From: Nocardioides ochotonae
GTDB taxonomy: Bacteria; Actinomycetota; Actinomycetes; Propionibacteriales; Nocardioidaceae
Assembly: GCF_011420305.2 (NCBI RefSeq)
Contig: NZ_CP061769.1
Location: forward strand, 1,475,001 to 1,539,000
Reading direction: 5' to 3'
Length of the DNA: 64,000 nt
Shown: in pieces, positions 1 to 7,631 of the stretch
Layout: the number at the start of each line of letters is the position of its first letter
Position numbering within the stretch: the stretch's first letter is position 1
Program-made: the position numbers and the translations under genes
The notes under the pieces: generated by a model
The model's input: only the letters and a program-made list of their open reading frames with translations
Database searches by the model: none
Told to the model about the DNA's origin: nothing

Positions 1-230
1 CCGGCTTGGAGGACGAGCGGTTCTACTTCGTGCACTCCTACGCGGTGCGCGAGTGGACCCTGGAGACCAACGACCGCACCGAGGCGCCGCGGGTGACCTG
101 GTCCGAGCACGGCGGCGACCGGTTCGTCGCGGCCGTCGAGAACGGTCCGCTCTCCGCCACCCAGTTCCACCCCGAGAAGTCCGGGGACGCCGGCGCCGCG
201 CTGCTGCGCAACTGGGTGCAGTCGCTCTGA
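1..230 (+). CDS. hisH: Imidazole glycerol phosphate synthase subunit HisH, C-terminal part (partial)
   Basis: This is the 3' end of the glutaminase subunit of imidazole glycerol phosphate synthase. HisH hydrolyses glutamine and passes ammonia to HisF in the fifth step of histidine synthesis. The reading frame is open from the window edge (codons in phase from base 3) and ends in TGA at 228-230. The visible 75 or so residues contain VHSYAV and the QFHPEKSG motif, which carries the His and Glu of the class I glutamine amidotransferase triad; the nucleophilic Cys lies outside the window. It is followed 62 bases later by hisA and then hisF, so it belongs to a his operon. The family assignment is secure; the start is not visible. 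Confidence 0.95.
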   Translation, partial: GLEDERFYFVHSYAVREWTLETNDRTEAPRVTWSEHGGDRFVAAVENGPLSATQFHPEKSGDAGAALLRNWVQSL

Positions 231-292
231 GCGACCGCCCCGGCCCCCGCCGGGCGCCCCGTCCCGACCGTCAAAAGCCCGAAGAAGGAACC

Positions 293-1039
293 ATGAGCGA
301 CTACCTCCAGCTGCTGCCCGCCGTCGACATCACCGAGGGGCAGGCCGTCCAGCTCGCGCAGGGTGTCGCCGGCTCCGAGCGCGCGTACGGCGACCCGATC
401 GCCGCCGCGCTGCGCTGGCAGGAGGCCGGGAGCGAGTGGCTGCACCTGGTGGACCTCGACGCCGCCTTCGGGCGCGGCAGCAACCGCGAGCTCCAGGCGC
501 AGATCGTCGGCGCCCTCGACATCGACGTGGAGATGAGCGGCGGCATCCGCGACGACGAGTCGCTGGAGGCCGCGCTGGCCACCGGCTGCCGCCGGGTCAA
601 CATCGGCACCGCCGCGCTGGAGAAGCCCGAGTGGTGCGCCAAGATCATCGCCGAGCACGGCGACCGGATCGCGATCGGCCTCGACGTGCGCGGCACGACC
701 CTCGCGGCGCGCGGCTGGACCAAGGACGGCGGCGACCTCTATGAGACCCTCGCCCGCCTGGACTCCGAGGGGTGCGCGCGCTACGTCGTCACCGACGTCA
801 ACAAGGACGGCATGCTGCAGGGCCCGAACCTGCAGCTGCTGCGCGACGTGTGCGCCGCCACCGACGCCCCGGTGATCGCCTCCGGTGGCGTCACCGAGCT
901 CTCCGACATCGAGGCGCTCATGGAGCTGGTCCCGCTCGGCGTCGAGGGCGCGATCGCCGGCACCGCGCTCTACGAGGGCCGCTTCACCCTCGAGGAGGCG
1001 CTCGCGCTCACGCTCCCGGCCTCGCGGCGTACCCGATGA
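293..1039 (+). CDS. hisA: Phosphoribosyl isomerase HisA/PriA (bifunctional His/Trp isomerase type)
   Basis: This 248-residue TIM barrel isomerises ProFAR to PRFAR in histidine synthesis. In actinobacteria the PriA form also isomerises phosphoribosyl anthranilate (the TrpF reaction). The general catalytic aspartates are seen at Asp12 (LLPAVD) and Asp131 (GLDVRG). The [10 protein letters not shown] segment and the RGW-x3-GGDL loop (Arg140, Trp142) are hallmarks of PriA. No trpF occurs in the window although trpCBA does, which fits dual function. The ATG at 293 was chosen because GAAGAAGGAA lies just upstream and the protein then begins like other PriA proteins. The usual AVRL motif reads AVQL here (Gln20). 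The stop overlaps the hisF start (ATGA). Confidence 0.95.
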   Translation: MSDYLQLLPAVDITEGQAVQLAQGVAGSERAYGDPIAAALRWQEAGSEWLHLVDLDAAFGRGSNRELQAQIVGALDIDVEMSGGIRDDESLEAALATGCRRVNIGTAALEKPEWCAKIIAEHGDRIAIGLDVRGTTLAARGWTKDGGDLYETLARLDSEGCARYVVTDVNKDGMLQGPNLQLLRDVCAATDAPVIASGGVTELSDIEALMELVPLGVEGAIAGTALYEGRFTLEEALALTLPASRRTR

Positions 1040-1797
1040 GCCTCGCGGTCCGGGTCATCCCGTGCCTCGACGTCGACGCCGGCCGGGTGGTCAAGGGCAT
1101 CAACTTCCGCGAGCTGCGCGACGCCGGCGACCCGGTCGAGCTGGCCCGCACCTATGACGCGGAGGGCGCCGACGAGCTGACCTTCCTCGACATCTCCGCC
1201 TCCCACGAGGGACGCGCCACGACGATGGACATCGTCTCGCGCACCGCCGAGGAGGTCTTCATCCCGCTCACCGTCGGTGGCGGCGTCTCCTCGGTCGCCG
1301 ACGTGGACCGGCTGCTGCGCGCCGGCGCCGACAAGGTCGCGGTCAACACCGCGGCGATCCGCCGTCCCGAGCTGGTCGCGGAGATCGCGGACCGCTTCGG
1401 CAACCAGGTGCTGGTGCTCTCCGTGGACGCCCGCCGTGCCGAGGGGATGGACTCGGGCTTCGAGGTCACGACCCACGGCGGTCGCACGTCCGCCGGCCTC
1501 GACGCGCTGGAGTGGGCGGCGCGCGCCGCCGAGCTCGGTGCGGGGGAGATCCTGCTCAACGCGATGGACGCCGACGGCACCGAGGACGGCTTCGACCTCG
1601 ACCTGATCCGCGCCGTGCGTCGCGAGGTCTCGATCCCGGTCATCGCCTCCGGCGGCGCCGGCCGCGCCGAGCACTTCGCGCCGGCCATCGACGCCGGCGC
1701 CGACGCCGTGCTCGCCGCGACCGTCTTCCACTTCGGCAAGGTCCGGGTCCGCGAGGTCAAGGACGCGCTCAGCGCCGCCGGCCACCCGGTGCGCTGA
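1036..1797 (+). CDS. hisF: Imidazole glycerol phosphate synthase subunit HisF
   Basis: This is the cyclase subunit (253 residues) that combines PRFAR with ammonia from HisH to give imidazole glycerol phosphate and AICAR. The sequence shows the [14 protein letters not shown] start with the first catalytic Asp, VGGGVSS and ASGGAG phosphate-binding loops, and [11 protein letters not shown] with the second catalytic Asp. Length is normal for HisF. The ATG overlaps the hisA stop by four bases, so translation is probably coupled. A small hairpin follows the stop, and the next gene runs in the opposite direction, so this is the end of the operon here. The assignment is secure. Confidence 0.97.
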   Translation: MSLAVRVIPCLDVDAGRVVKGINFRELRDAGDPVELARTYDAEGADELTFLDISASHEGRATTMDIVSRTAEEVFIPLTVGGGVSSVADVDRLLRAGADKVAVNTAAIRRPELVAEIADRFGNQVLVLSVDARRAEGMDSGFEVTTHGGRTSAGLDALEWAARAAELGAGEILLNAMDADGTEDGFDLDLIRAVRREVSIPVIASGGAGRAEHFAPAIDAGADAVLAATVFHFGKVRVREVKDALSAAGHPVR

Positions 1798-1811
1798 GGA
1801 GGCCCGCTGCC

Positions 1812-1830
1812 CGCGCGGACGAACCGCGCG
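1812..1830. terminator. Hairpin between convergent hisF and AIM24 genes
   Basis: A 7-bp perfect stem (CGCGCGG / CCGCGCG) with an ACGAA loop fills the 36-base gap between two convergent genes. It could end transcription from both sides. No T-run follows on either strand, as is common in high-GC actinobacteria. Confidence 0.5.
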
Positions 1831-1833
1831 CCG

Positions 1834-2499
1834 TCAGTGGGTGTGCGAGGGCACGACCCGGCCCTCGCTGGCCTGGACGAGCACGAACCCCTGGCCGCTG
1901 AAGGCGAGCTGGAAGGCCTCCCCGGATCCTCGACCGATGAGCGCGCCGGCTCCCGCGGTACGCCGGACCGACGTGCTCAGCGAGGCCGACCACGCGACCG
2001 CCGACTGGATGTCGGCGTACGTCGGCGCGTCGACGTTCAGCACGACCGGCGTGCCGTGGGCGGTGACCGCGACGGTCCCGGTGCCGGTGAACGTGGTGTT
2101 GAAGACGCCGCCGGCCATCACCGACGCGCCCTCCACCCGCTTGATGTCCCACGTGAGCGCCGAGTCGAAGGCGAGGACGTTGCTGCCGTTGACCGTGAGG
2201 GAGTCGCCCTCGAGCTGCACGAGGTGGATCTCCATCGCGTCGTCGGCGAGGAAGACGTCACCGCGCCCGGACACCCTCATCAGCGGCATGCCCTCGCCGG
2301 TGAGGGTCTTCTTCAGGAATCGCCCCATGCCGCCCGCTCCCTGGTAGGCGAAGTCGACCTCGCCCTGGTAGGCGACCATCGCGCCCTGGCGCGCCATGAC
2401 GTCCCCGTCCAGGGTCACCCGGAGCATCTTGGAGTTCTGCAACGCGAAGCGGTCATGGGTCGTCGACTCGAGGTTGGTGCCGAACAGGTCGCTGCGCAT
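1834..2499 (-). CDS. AIM24 family protein
   Basis: This 221-residue protein matches the AIM24/TRAP-like beta-structured family (formerly DUF124). Visible family features are the early YQGEVDFAYQG and GMGRFLKKTLTGEG segments, the GDVFLADDA turn, and the C-terminal GEAFQLAFSGQGFVLVQASEG strand. No signal peptide or membrane segment is evident, so it is probably cytoplasmic. The bacterial role is not known; the yeast member is mitochondrial. The start at 2499 is preceded by GGAGGAGACCC, a very good ribosome-binding site. It is the downstream gene of a leftward pair with the amidase at 2591-3538, 91 bases upstream. The family call is firm and the function is unknown. Confidence 0.85.
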   Translation of the reverse strand: MRSDLFGTNLESTTHDRFALQNSKMLRVTLDGDVMARQGAMVAYQGEVDFAYQGAGGMGRFLKKTLTGEGMPLMRVSGRGDVFLADDAMEIHLVQLEGDSLTVNGSNVLAFDSALTWDIKRVEGASVMAGGVFNTTFTGTGTVAVTAHGTPVVLNVDAPTYADIQSAVAWSASLSTSVRRTAGAGALIGRGSGEAFQLAFSGQGFVLVQASEGRVVPSHTH

Positions 2500-2590
2500 G
2501 GGTCTCCTCCGGGGACGTGGACGTGGCTCGCAGGCTACGGCCCCGGGGTGCGCGGGGACGAAGGACACCCCCGTCAGTGGTCGGGCTCGC

Positions 2591-3538
2591 TCAGACGACG
2601 ACGAGCTTGCTTCCGTCCGCCGCGTGGTCGGCCATCGCCACGCGCTGGATCGCGGGGTCGTCGTAGGTGTTCCAGTAGTAGGTCCTGGTCCGTGCCGAGT
2701 AGAGCCCGGTGTAGATGGTCTTCTCGAACGCGCCGTCGCCCATGGCTGCGCTGCCGTCGACCATCGCGACCTGCTGGAGCGTGTGGAACGCCCTGCTGAC
2801 GTTCTCCTCCTCGGTCGACTTCTCCGGGTAGTGCGCGTTGACGTAGGCCGCGCGCACGAACCGGGACGGGGAGTAGTAGTCCCCGGGGATCCCTCGCATG
2901 TGCGACCCCGAGCCGAACGGGGCCAGGTGCGCACGCCCGAGCACGAGCTCCTCGGGGAAGTCGGGGGAGGCGTTGAGGTAGTTGCGCAGGTTCTCGTGGT
3001 GCCAGGAGAAGCCCGGCTGGTTGGCGAGGACGTCGACGTCGTCGTCGAAGACCTGCAGCCCCTCGCTGGTGTGCTCGACCACGATGGCGCGCGTCGCGTC
3101 GCCGATGATCCAGTGCAGCAGCGAGCTCGGGTACTTGTCGTTGATGGGCCGGTCGACGATGACGACGTCGGCGAGCGCGGCCTCGACCTCATCGACGCTG
3201 GCGAACTGGGAGGCCACCCAGAGCGGGAACTCGAACGCGGCGACGTTCGTGGCACCCTCGACCGGCTCCGGGGCGTAGTGCGCGTAGCCGGGGAAGTTGA
3301 GGCCCGCCACGGCCAGGCCGGCGTCGTTGCCGCAGTCGAAGTACAGCGGCGTGTCCTCCTCCACGATCCCCATGCCGATCACGGCGTGCTGGATGCGTGG
3401 CACCGCGCCGAACGGTGAGCTCGTCTCGAACCCGGTGGGTGTCAGCACCACCCGCTCGCCGTAGCCGAACGTCCAGTCGAGGTTGCGTGCGAGATAGAGA
3501 TTGCTGCTTGCGTCGGAGAATCTGATGCTGGTGCACAT
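2591..3538 (-). CDS. Linear amide C-N hydrolase (choloylglycine hydrolase / penicillin V acylase type)
   Basis: This is a 315-residue Ntn-hydrolase of the Pfam CBAH family. Members cleave linear amide bonds in bile salts, penicillin V, N-acyl amides or acyl-homoserine lactones. The start at 3538 gives Met-Cys at the N-terminus; removal of Met would expose Cys2 as nucleophile, as the family requires. Arg18 and Asp21 (ARNLDW) match the conserved pair of bile salt hydrolases. No signal peptide is seen, so it is probably cytoplasmic. The later conserved Asn and Arg were not located with certainty. The substrate cannot be told from sequence. It may be transcribed with the AIM24 gene. GGGGCAAGAC is a weak ribosome-binding site. 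Confidence 0.85.
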   Translation of the reverse strand: MCTSIRFSDASSNLYLARNLDWTFGYGERVVLTPTGFETSSPFGAVPRIQHAVIGMGIVEEDTPLYFDCGNDAGLAVAGLNFPGYAHYAPEPVEGATNVAAFEFPLWVASQFASVDEVEAALADVVIVDRPINDKYPSSLLHWIIGDATRAIVVEHTSEGLQVFDDDVDVLANQPGFSWHHENLRNYLNASPDFPEELVLGRAHLAPFGSGSHMRGIPGDYYSPSRFVRAAYVNAHYPEKSTEEENVSRAFHTLQQVAMVDGSAAMGDGAFEKTIYTGLYSARTRTYYWNTYDDPAIQRVAMADHAADGSKLVVV

Positions 3539-3780
3539 GTCTTGCCCCTGCCCGCGGGCAGAGCCGCGACGGTCTCTCGTGAGCGTCGCTGCCGGCCTCG
3601 CTCGTCCGGTGCGCCGTGGCCCGATCGGGCCCGGTGGTTGCTGCCTCTGCACCGTACCCCCGGGGGAGGCGTCCGGGAATGGCCTCGAGCCCACGGCGAA
3701 TCCCGTACGGCGGCACCGAGCGGTCACGACCCGTGGCCGGGGAGACCCATGACCTCACGGCCCCCGGGTACCGGGCAAGG

Positions 3781-3936
3781 ATGATGACGACGACCCCTCC
3801 TGCCCCCGAACCCGACGTCGTGCCCTCCAGCCCCGAGCCCGACGTCGTACCGACCCCGGTGCCTGCGCCGGAGCCCGGCGAGGACCCGGGCGTGCCCCCG
3901 GCACCCGGCCCGGACACCGAGCCGGCCCCGGTCTGA
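3781..3936 (+). CDS. Small proline-rich acidic peptide, function unknown
   Basis: This is a possible 51-residue protein built almost entirely of Pro, Glu, Asp, Val and Thr, with PEPDVVP occurring twice, then PTPVPAPEPGEDPG and PDTEPAPV. The composition suggests an extended, disordered polypeptide. No signal peptide or membrane segment is present. Start choice is uncertain, since ATGATG occurs at 3781 with only GGGCAAGG upstream. The opposite strand has no competing gene. It lies alone between leftward genes, 25 bases before the end of the GlcD-like gene. The repeated motif argues for real coding, but a random open frame in GC-rich DNA cannot be excluded. Confidence 0.5.
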   Translation: MMTTTPPAPEPDVVPSSPEPDVVPTPVPAPEPGEDPGVPPAPGPDTEPAPV

Positions 3937-3960
3937 CCCGAGCGACGACCCGCGCCGCGC

Positions 3961-5322
3961 TCACTCGACCCCGAGCACGCAGCCGGGGTTGAGGATGCCG
4001 CGCGGGTCGAGCGCGTCCTTCACGGCGCGCGACATCGCCAGCGTGCCCGGGTCCAGCTCGCGGTGCAGCCAGTCGCGCTTGAGCCGCCCGACGCCGTGCT
4101 CGCCGGTGATCGTCCCGCCGAGCTCGAGCGTCGCCTCGGTGATCGCGTCGAAGGCCCGGCGGGTGGCGAAGGCTCCCTCCGGGGAGCCGTCGTGGACCAG
4201 CGTCGGGTGCATGTTGCCGTCACCGGCATGCCCGAAGACCCCGATCGTGACCCGCTCCCGGGCGGCGACCTGCTCGATGCGGCGCACCAGCTCGACCACC
4301 CGCGAACGCGGCACGCAGACGTCGTCCAGCAGCCAGCTGCCGAGCCGCTCCAGTGCCGGCAGGGCCTGGCGGCGGGCCTCCAGCAGTGCCTCGGACTCGG
4401 CGTCGTCCTCGGCCACCGCGACGTCGAGGGCGCCGTGCGCGGTGCACGTGCGCCCGGCGGCGGCCACGGTCGCTGCGGCGGCCGGGTCGTCGGCCTGGAG
4501 CAGCAGCATCGCCGCGGGGTCGCCGAGGCCCATGCCGGTGAGCTCGTCGACGGCGCGCAGCGTCGTGCGGTCCATCAGCTCCAGCATCGACAGCGGCGTC
4601 GCCGAGGCCGTGAGCGCGTGCACCGCCGCTCCGGCCGCCTCGAGCGAGGCGAACGTCGCCACCACCGTGCGGGCCGGCGCGGGCGCTGCGAGCAGCCGCA
4701 CGGTGATCTCGGTGATCACCCCGAGCGTGCCCTCCGAGCCGACCAGCAAGCGGGTGAGGTCGTAGCCGGCCACGCCCTTCGCGGTACGCCGCCCCGGCCG
4801 GGCGACGGTCCCGTCGGCCAGCACGACCTCCACGCCGAGCACGAAGTCGCCCGTCACGCCATACTTCAGGCAGCACATGCCGCCGGCGTTGGTGGCGACG
4901 TTGCCGCCGATGGTCGAGAAGGCCACGCTGCCCGGGTCGGGCGGGTAGAACAGCCCGGCGGCGCGGGCCGCGGCGCGCAGGTCGGCGGTGACCACGCCCG
5001 GCTGCACCACCGCCACCCGCTCGACCGGGTCGAGCTCGAGGACCCGGTCCATCCGCGCGGTGCTGAGCACCACGCTGCCGGCCGGCGCCTGCGCCCCACC
5101 GCTGAGACCGCTGCCGGCGCCGCGGGGAACCACCGGCACCCGGTGCTCGTGGGCCAGTGCGAGCGCGGCGGCGACGTCGGAGGTGGTGCGGGGGCGCAGC
5201 AGGCCCGCCGGGCCGCCGACACCGCCTCCCTCGGAGGCGTCGCCGGCGTGCGCCGCGACGACGTCCGGGTCCTCGACGTACAGGTCCGGGCCGAGGACGG
5301 CGAACGGCGACCCGCCGCTCAC
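3961..5322 (-). CDS. FAD-linked oxidase, glycolate oxidase subunit GlcD-like
   Basis: This 453-residue flavoprotein belongs to the GlcD/D-lactate dehydrogenase group of the VAO/PCMH superfamily, which oxidises 2-hydroxy acids to 2-keto acids. The N-terminal FAD-binding domain contains VVPRGAGSGLSGGA and PPDPGS with GGNVATNAGG. The C-terminal FAD-oxidase domain contains GHAGDGNMHP and ends with ITGEHGVGRLKR and DPRGILNPG, all typical. It starts with GTG at 5322, 22 bases downstream of the small monooxygenase-like gene, so the two are probably co-transcribed. No GlcE or GlcF partner is present. The substrate (glycolate, D-lactate or another hydroxy acid) is not determined by the sequence. Confidence 0.9.
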   Translation of the reverse strand: MSGGSPFAVLGPDLYVEDPDVVAAHAGDASEGGGVGGPAGLLRPRTTSDVAAALALAHEHRVPVVPRGAGSGLSGGAQAPAGSVVLSTARMDRVLELDPVERVAVVQPGVVTADLRAAARAAGLFYPPDPGSVAFSTIGGNVATNAGGMCCLKYGVTGDFVLGVEVVLADGTVARPGRRTAKGVAGYDLTRLLVGSEGTLGVITEITVRLLAAPAPARTVVATFASLEAAGAAVHALTASATPLSMLELMDRTTLRAVDELTGMGLGDPAAMLLLQADDPAAAATVAAAGRTCTAHGALDVAVAEDDAESEALLEARRQALPALERLGSWLLDDVCVPRSRVVELVRRIEQVAARERVTIGVFGHAGDGNMHPTLVHDGSPEGAFATRRAFDAITEATLELGGTITGEHGVGRLKRDWLHRELDPGTLAMSRAVKDALDPRGILNPGCVLGVE

Positions 5323-5344
5323 CGGCCCACCGCGGCGTCGGGCG

Positions 5345-5668
5345 TCACTTGACGGCGAGCTCGCCGAGCTCGGACCAGCCGGTGCCGGGGACCTCGGTGC
5401 TGACGATGCGCGGCGTCTCGACCAGGTACGGCGGCAGCTCGCGCTGGGCGGCCTTGAAGTGCTCCGAGGAGACGTGCACGCCGCCGGCCTCGCCGTCCGC
5501 GAACGCCTCGGTGAGGACGTACTCGTTCGGGTCGTCCAGGCTGCGCGACCAGTCGAACCACAGACAGCCGTCCTCGGCGCGGGTGGCCTCGGTGAAGGAC
5601 CGGGAGATCTCCGGCCAGTTCTCGGCGTGCTCGGGCTTGATGCGGAACTTCGCGGTGATGAAGATCAA
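5345..5668 (-). CDS. Antibiotic biosynthesis monooxygenase (ABM) family protein
   Basis: This 107-residue protein has the dimeric alpha/beta-barrel ABM layout: FITAKFRIKPEHAENW at the N-terminus, a middle CLWFDWSRSLDDPNEYVLTE segment, and SSEHFKAA near the C-terminal third. Members include quinol monooxygenases such as YgiN and many uncharacterised proteins. The TTG at 5668 was chosen because GAGGAG lies at good spacing just upstream and the frame above it has no family similarity. The gene is followed by the GlcD-like flavoprotein gene, which suggests a shared oxidative role, but that is an inference. No substrate can be assigned. Confidence 0.85.
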   Translation of the reverse strand: MIFITAKFRIKPEHAENWPEISRSFTEATRAEDGCLWFDWSRSLDDPNEYVLTEAFADGEAGGVHVSSEHFKAAQRELPPYLVETPRIVSTEVPGTGWSELGELAVK

Positions 5669-5703
5669 GGCTGCTCCTCGGCAGGGCTGACGGGTGGGGA
5701 TCG

Positions 5704-5733
5704 ACCTTAACCAGCACGCGACGTGGACGGTCA
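5704..5733 (-). promoter_or_regulatory. Probable promoter of the ABM-GlcD pair
   Basis: On the minus strand a TGACCG hexamer (5728-5733) lies 18 bases before TAAGGT (5704-5709), which resembles an actinobacterial -35/-10 pair. A transcript from here would have a leader of about 30 bases including the GAGGAG site. Confidence 0.4.
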
Positions 5734-5772
5734 CCGGCCACCGGCGCCGCCGGGGTCGTCGGGGCGCCGGAA

Positions 5773-5778
5773 TACGGT
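5773..5778 (+). promoter_or_regulatory. Possible -10 element for the ABC exporter operon
   Basis: TACGGT matches the TANNNT -10 pattern and lies 56 bases before the GTG start of the first exporter gene, in the divergent intergenic region. No convincing -35 was found. Confidence 0.35.
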
Positions 5779-5834
5779 GGTGAGGACCCGGGTTGCCCCG
5801 AGGCGCAGGCAGCGGTCCCACGGACAGGAGCAGG

Positions 5835-7631
5835 GTGAGCAAGGAGCACGGCACGCGACGCGGCACGACCTGGGCGGGGTTCCGCGTGCTGGGGGTGGCG
5901 ATCCGCCGCGAACCCTTCGTCTTCACGCTCTCCACATTGGGCAGCGTGCTCTTCGGTGCGCTCACGGTCGCCGACGCCTGGGTGCTCGGCTGGGCCACCG
6001 ACCACGCGGTGCTGCCGGCATTCGAGACCGGCGAGATCGGCCCCGGCGTCCTGGTCGCGGTCGTCGCGCTGTTCCTCGGGGTCGCCCTGCTGCGCGCCGT
6101 CGGCATCGTCGCGCGCCGCCTGGGCGCCGGCATCATGCAGTACCGCATGCAGGCGCACACCCGCCGCGCCGTCACCCGCCAGTACCTCGCCCTGCCGATG
6201 GAGTGGCACCAGCGCCACCCGACCGGCCAGCTGCTCTCCAACGCCAACTCCGACGTCGAGGCCGCCTGGGCGCCCATCGCGCCGCTGCCGATGGCGGTCG
6301 GCACGCTGGCGATGATGGTGATCGCGGTCGCCCAGATGCTCTTCGCCGACCTGGTGCTGGCCCTCGTGGGCCTGCTGGTCTTCCCGGCCGTCGTGCTCGC
6401 CAACCTCGTCTACCAGCGCCTCGCCTCCCCGCTGATGACCCGCGCCCAGCAGCTGCGCGCCGAGCTCAGCGAGATCGCCCACGAGTCCTTCGACGGTGCC
6501 CTGGTGGTCAAGACGCTGGGCCGCGAGAGCGAGGAGACCACCCGGTTCGCGGCGGTCGCGGAGGAGCTGCGCGAGGTCAACACGCGCGCGGGCCGGATCC
6601 GCGCGGCGTTCGACCCGACCCTCGCGGCGCTGCCCAACCTCGGCGTCCTCGTCGTGCTCGCCCTCGGCGTCGCGCGCGTGGTGAGCGGCGCGAGCGACCC
6701 CGGCGCCGTGGTCACGGTGGCCTACCTGCTGACCATCGTGTCCTTCCCGATCCGCTCGATCGGCTGGCTGCTCGGGGAGTTCCCGCGCAGCGTGGTCGGC
6801 TTCGAGCGGGTGAGCTCGGTGCTCGCCGCCACCGGCAGCATGGAGTACGGCGACCAGCGGCTCGCCGCCGACGGCGGGGCCCGCCTCGACCTCGAGGGCG
6901 TGGGCTTCTCCTACGACCCCGCCCAGCCGCTGCTGCGCGAGGTGACGCTGCGGGTGGAGCCGGGGCGCACCGTCGCGCTGGTCGGCGCCACCGCGTCGGG
7001 CAAGAGCACGCTGACGACCCTGGTCGCCCGGCTCATCGACCCCGACACCGGCCGGATCCTCATCGACGGCACCGACGTGCGCGACCTGGACCGCGGCGAG
7101 CTCGCGCGCTCGGTCGCGGTGGTGCCGCAGAGCGCGTTCCTCTTCGACGACACCGTGCGCGGCAACGTCACCCTCGGGCTGGAGGTCTCCGACGAGGAGG
7201 TGTGGGCGGCGCTGCGCGCGGCCCAGGCCGACGGCTTCGTCGCCGCGCTGCCGCACGGCCTCGACACCCAGCTGGGCGAGCGCGGCGCGTCGCTCTCCGG
7301 CGGCCAGCGCCAGCGCATCTCGCTGGCGCGTGCCCTGGTACGCCGGCCGCGGCTGCTGGTGCTCGACGACGCCACCTCCGCGGTCGACCCGGAGGTCGAG
7401 GCCCGCATCCTCGCCGCGCTGCGCCGCGAGAGCGGCGGGGCCAGCCTGCTGGTGGTCGCCTACCGCAAGGCGACGATCGCGCTGGCCGACGAGGTCGTCC
7501 ATCTGTCCGGCGGTCGCATCGTCGACCGCGGCACCCACACCGAGCTGCTGGCCCGCAGCGCCGCCTACGCCGAGCTGGTCAACGCCTACGAGGCCGACCC
7601 CGAGGCCCAGCCCGCGGGGGAGCGGTCATGA
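5835..7631 (+). CDS. Heterodimeric ABC exporter subunit with degenerate ATP site
   Basis: This 598-residue half-transporter has an N-terminal type IV six-helix membrane domain (about residues 25-310) and a C-terminal ATPase domain. Walker A is GATASGKST (near residue 383) and the signature LSGGQRQR (near 485) is canonical. The Walker B reads LLVLDDATSAVD, with Asp in place of the catalytic Glu, and the H-loop reads VVAYRKAT, with Tyr in place of His. Such changes mark the degenerate partner of heterodimeric exporters such as TM287/288 or BmrCD. The GTG at 5835 follows GGAGCAGG. Its stop overlaps the second subunit (ATGA), so a 1:1 heterodimer is likely. The substrate, a drug, lipid or peptide, is unknown. 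Confidence 0.92.
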   Translation: MSKEHGTRRGTTWAGFRVLGVAIRREPFVFTLSTLGSVLFGALTVADAWVLGWATDHAVLPAFETGEIGPGVLVAVVALFLGVALLRAVGIVARRLGAGIMQYRMQAHTRRAVTRQYLALPMEWHQRHPTGQLLSNANSDVEAAWAPIAPLPMAVGTLAMMVIAVAQMLFADLVLALVGLLVFPAVVLANLVYQRLASPLMTRAQQLRAELSEIAHESFDGALVVKTLGRESEETTRFAAVAEELREVNTRAGRIRAAFDPTLAALPNLGVLVVLALGVARVVSGASDPGAVVTVAYLLTIVSFPIRSIGWLLGEFPRSVVGFERVSSVLAATGSMEYGDQRLAADGGARLDLEGVGFSYDPAQPLLREVTLRVEPGRTVALVGATASGKSTLTTLVARLIDPDTGRILIDGTDVRDLDRGELARSVAVVPQSAFLFDDTVRGNVTLGLEVSDEEVWAALRAAQADGFVAALPHGLDTQLGERGASLSGGQRQRISLARALVRRPRLLVLDDATSAVDPEVEARILAALRRESGGASLLVVAYRKATIALADEVVHLSGGRIVDRGTHTELLARSAAYAELVNAYEADPEAQPAGERS

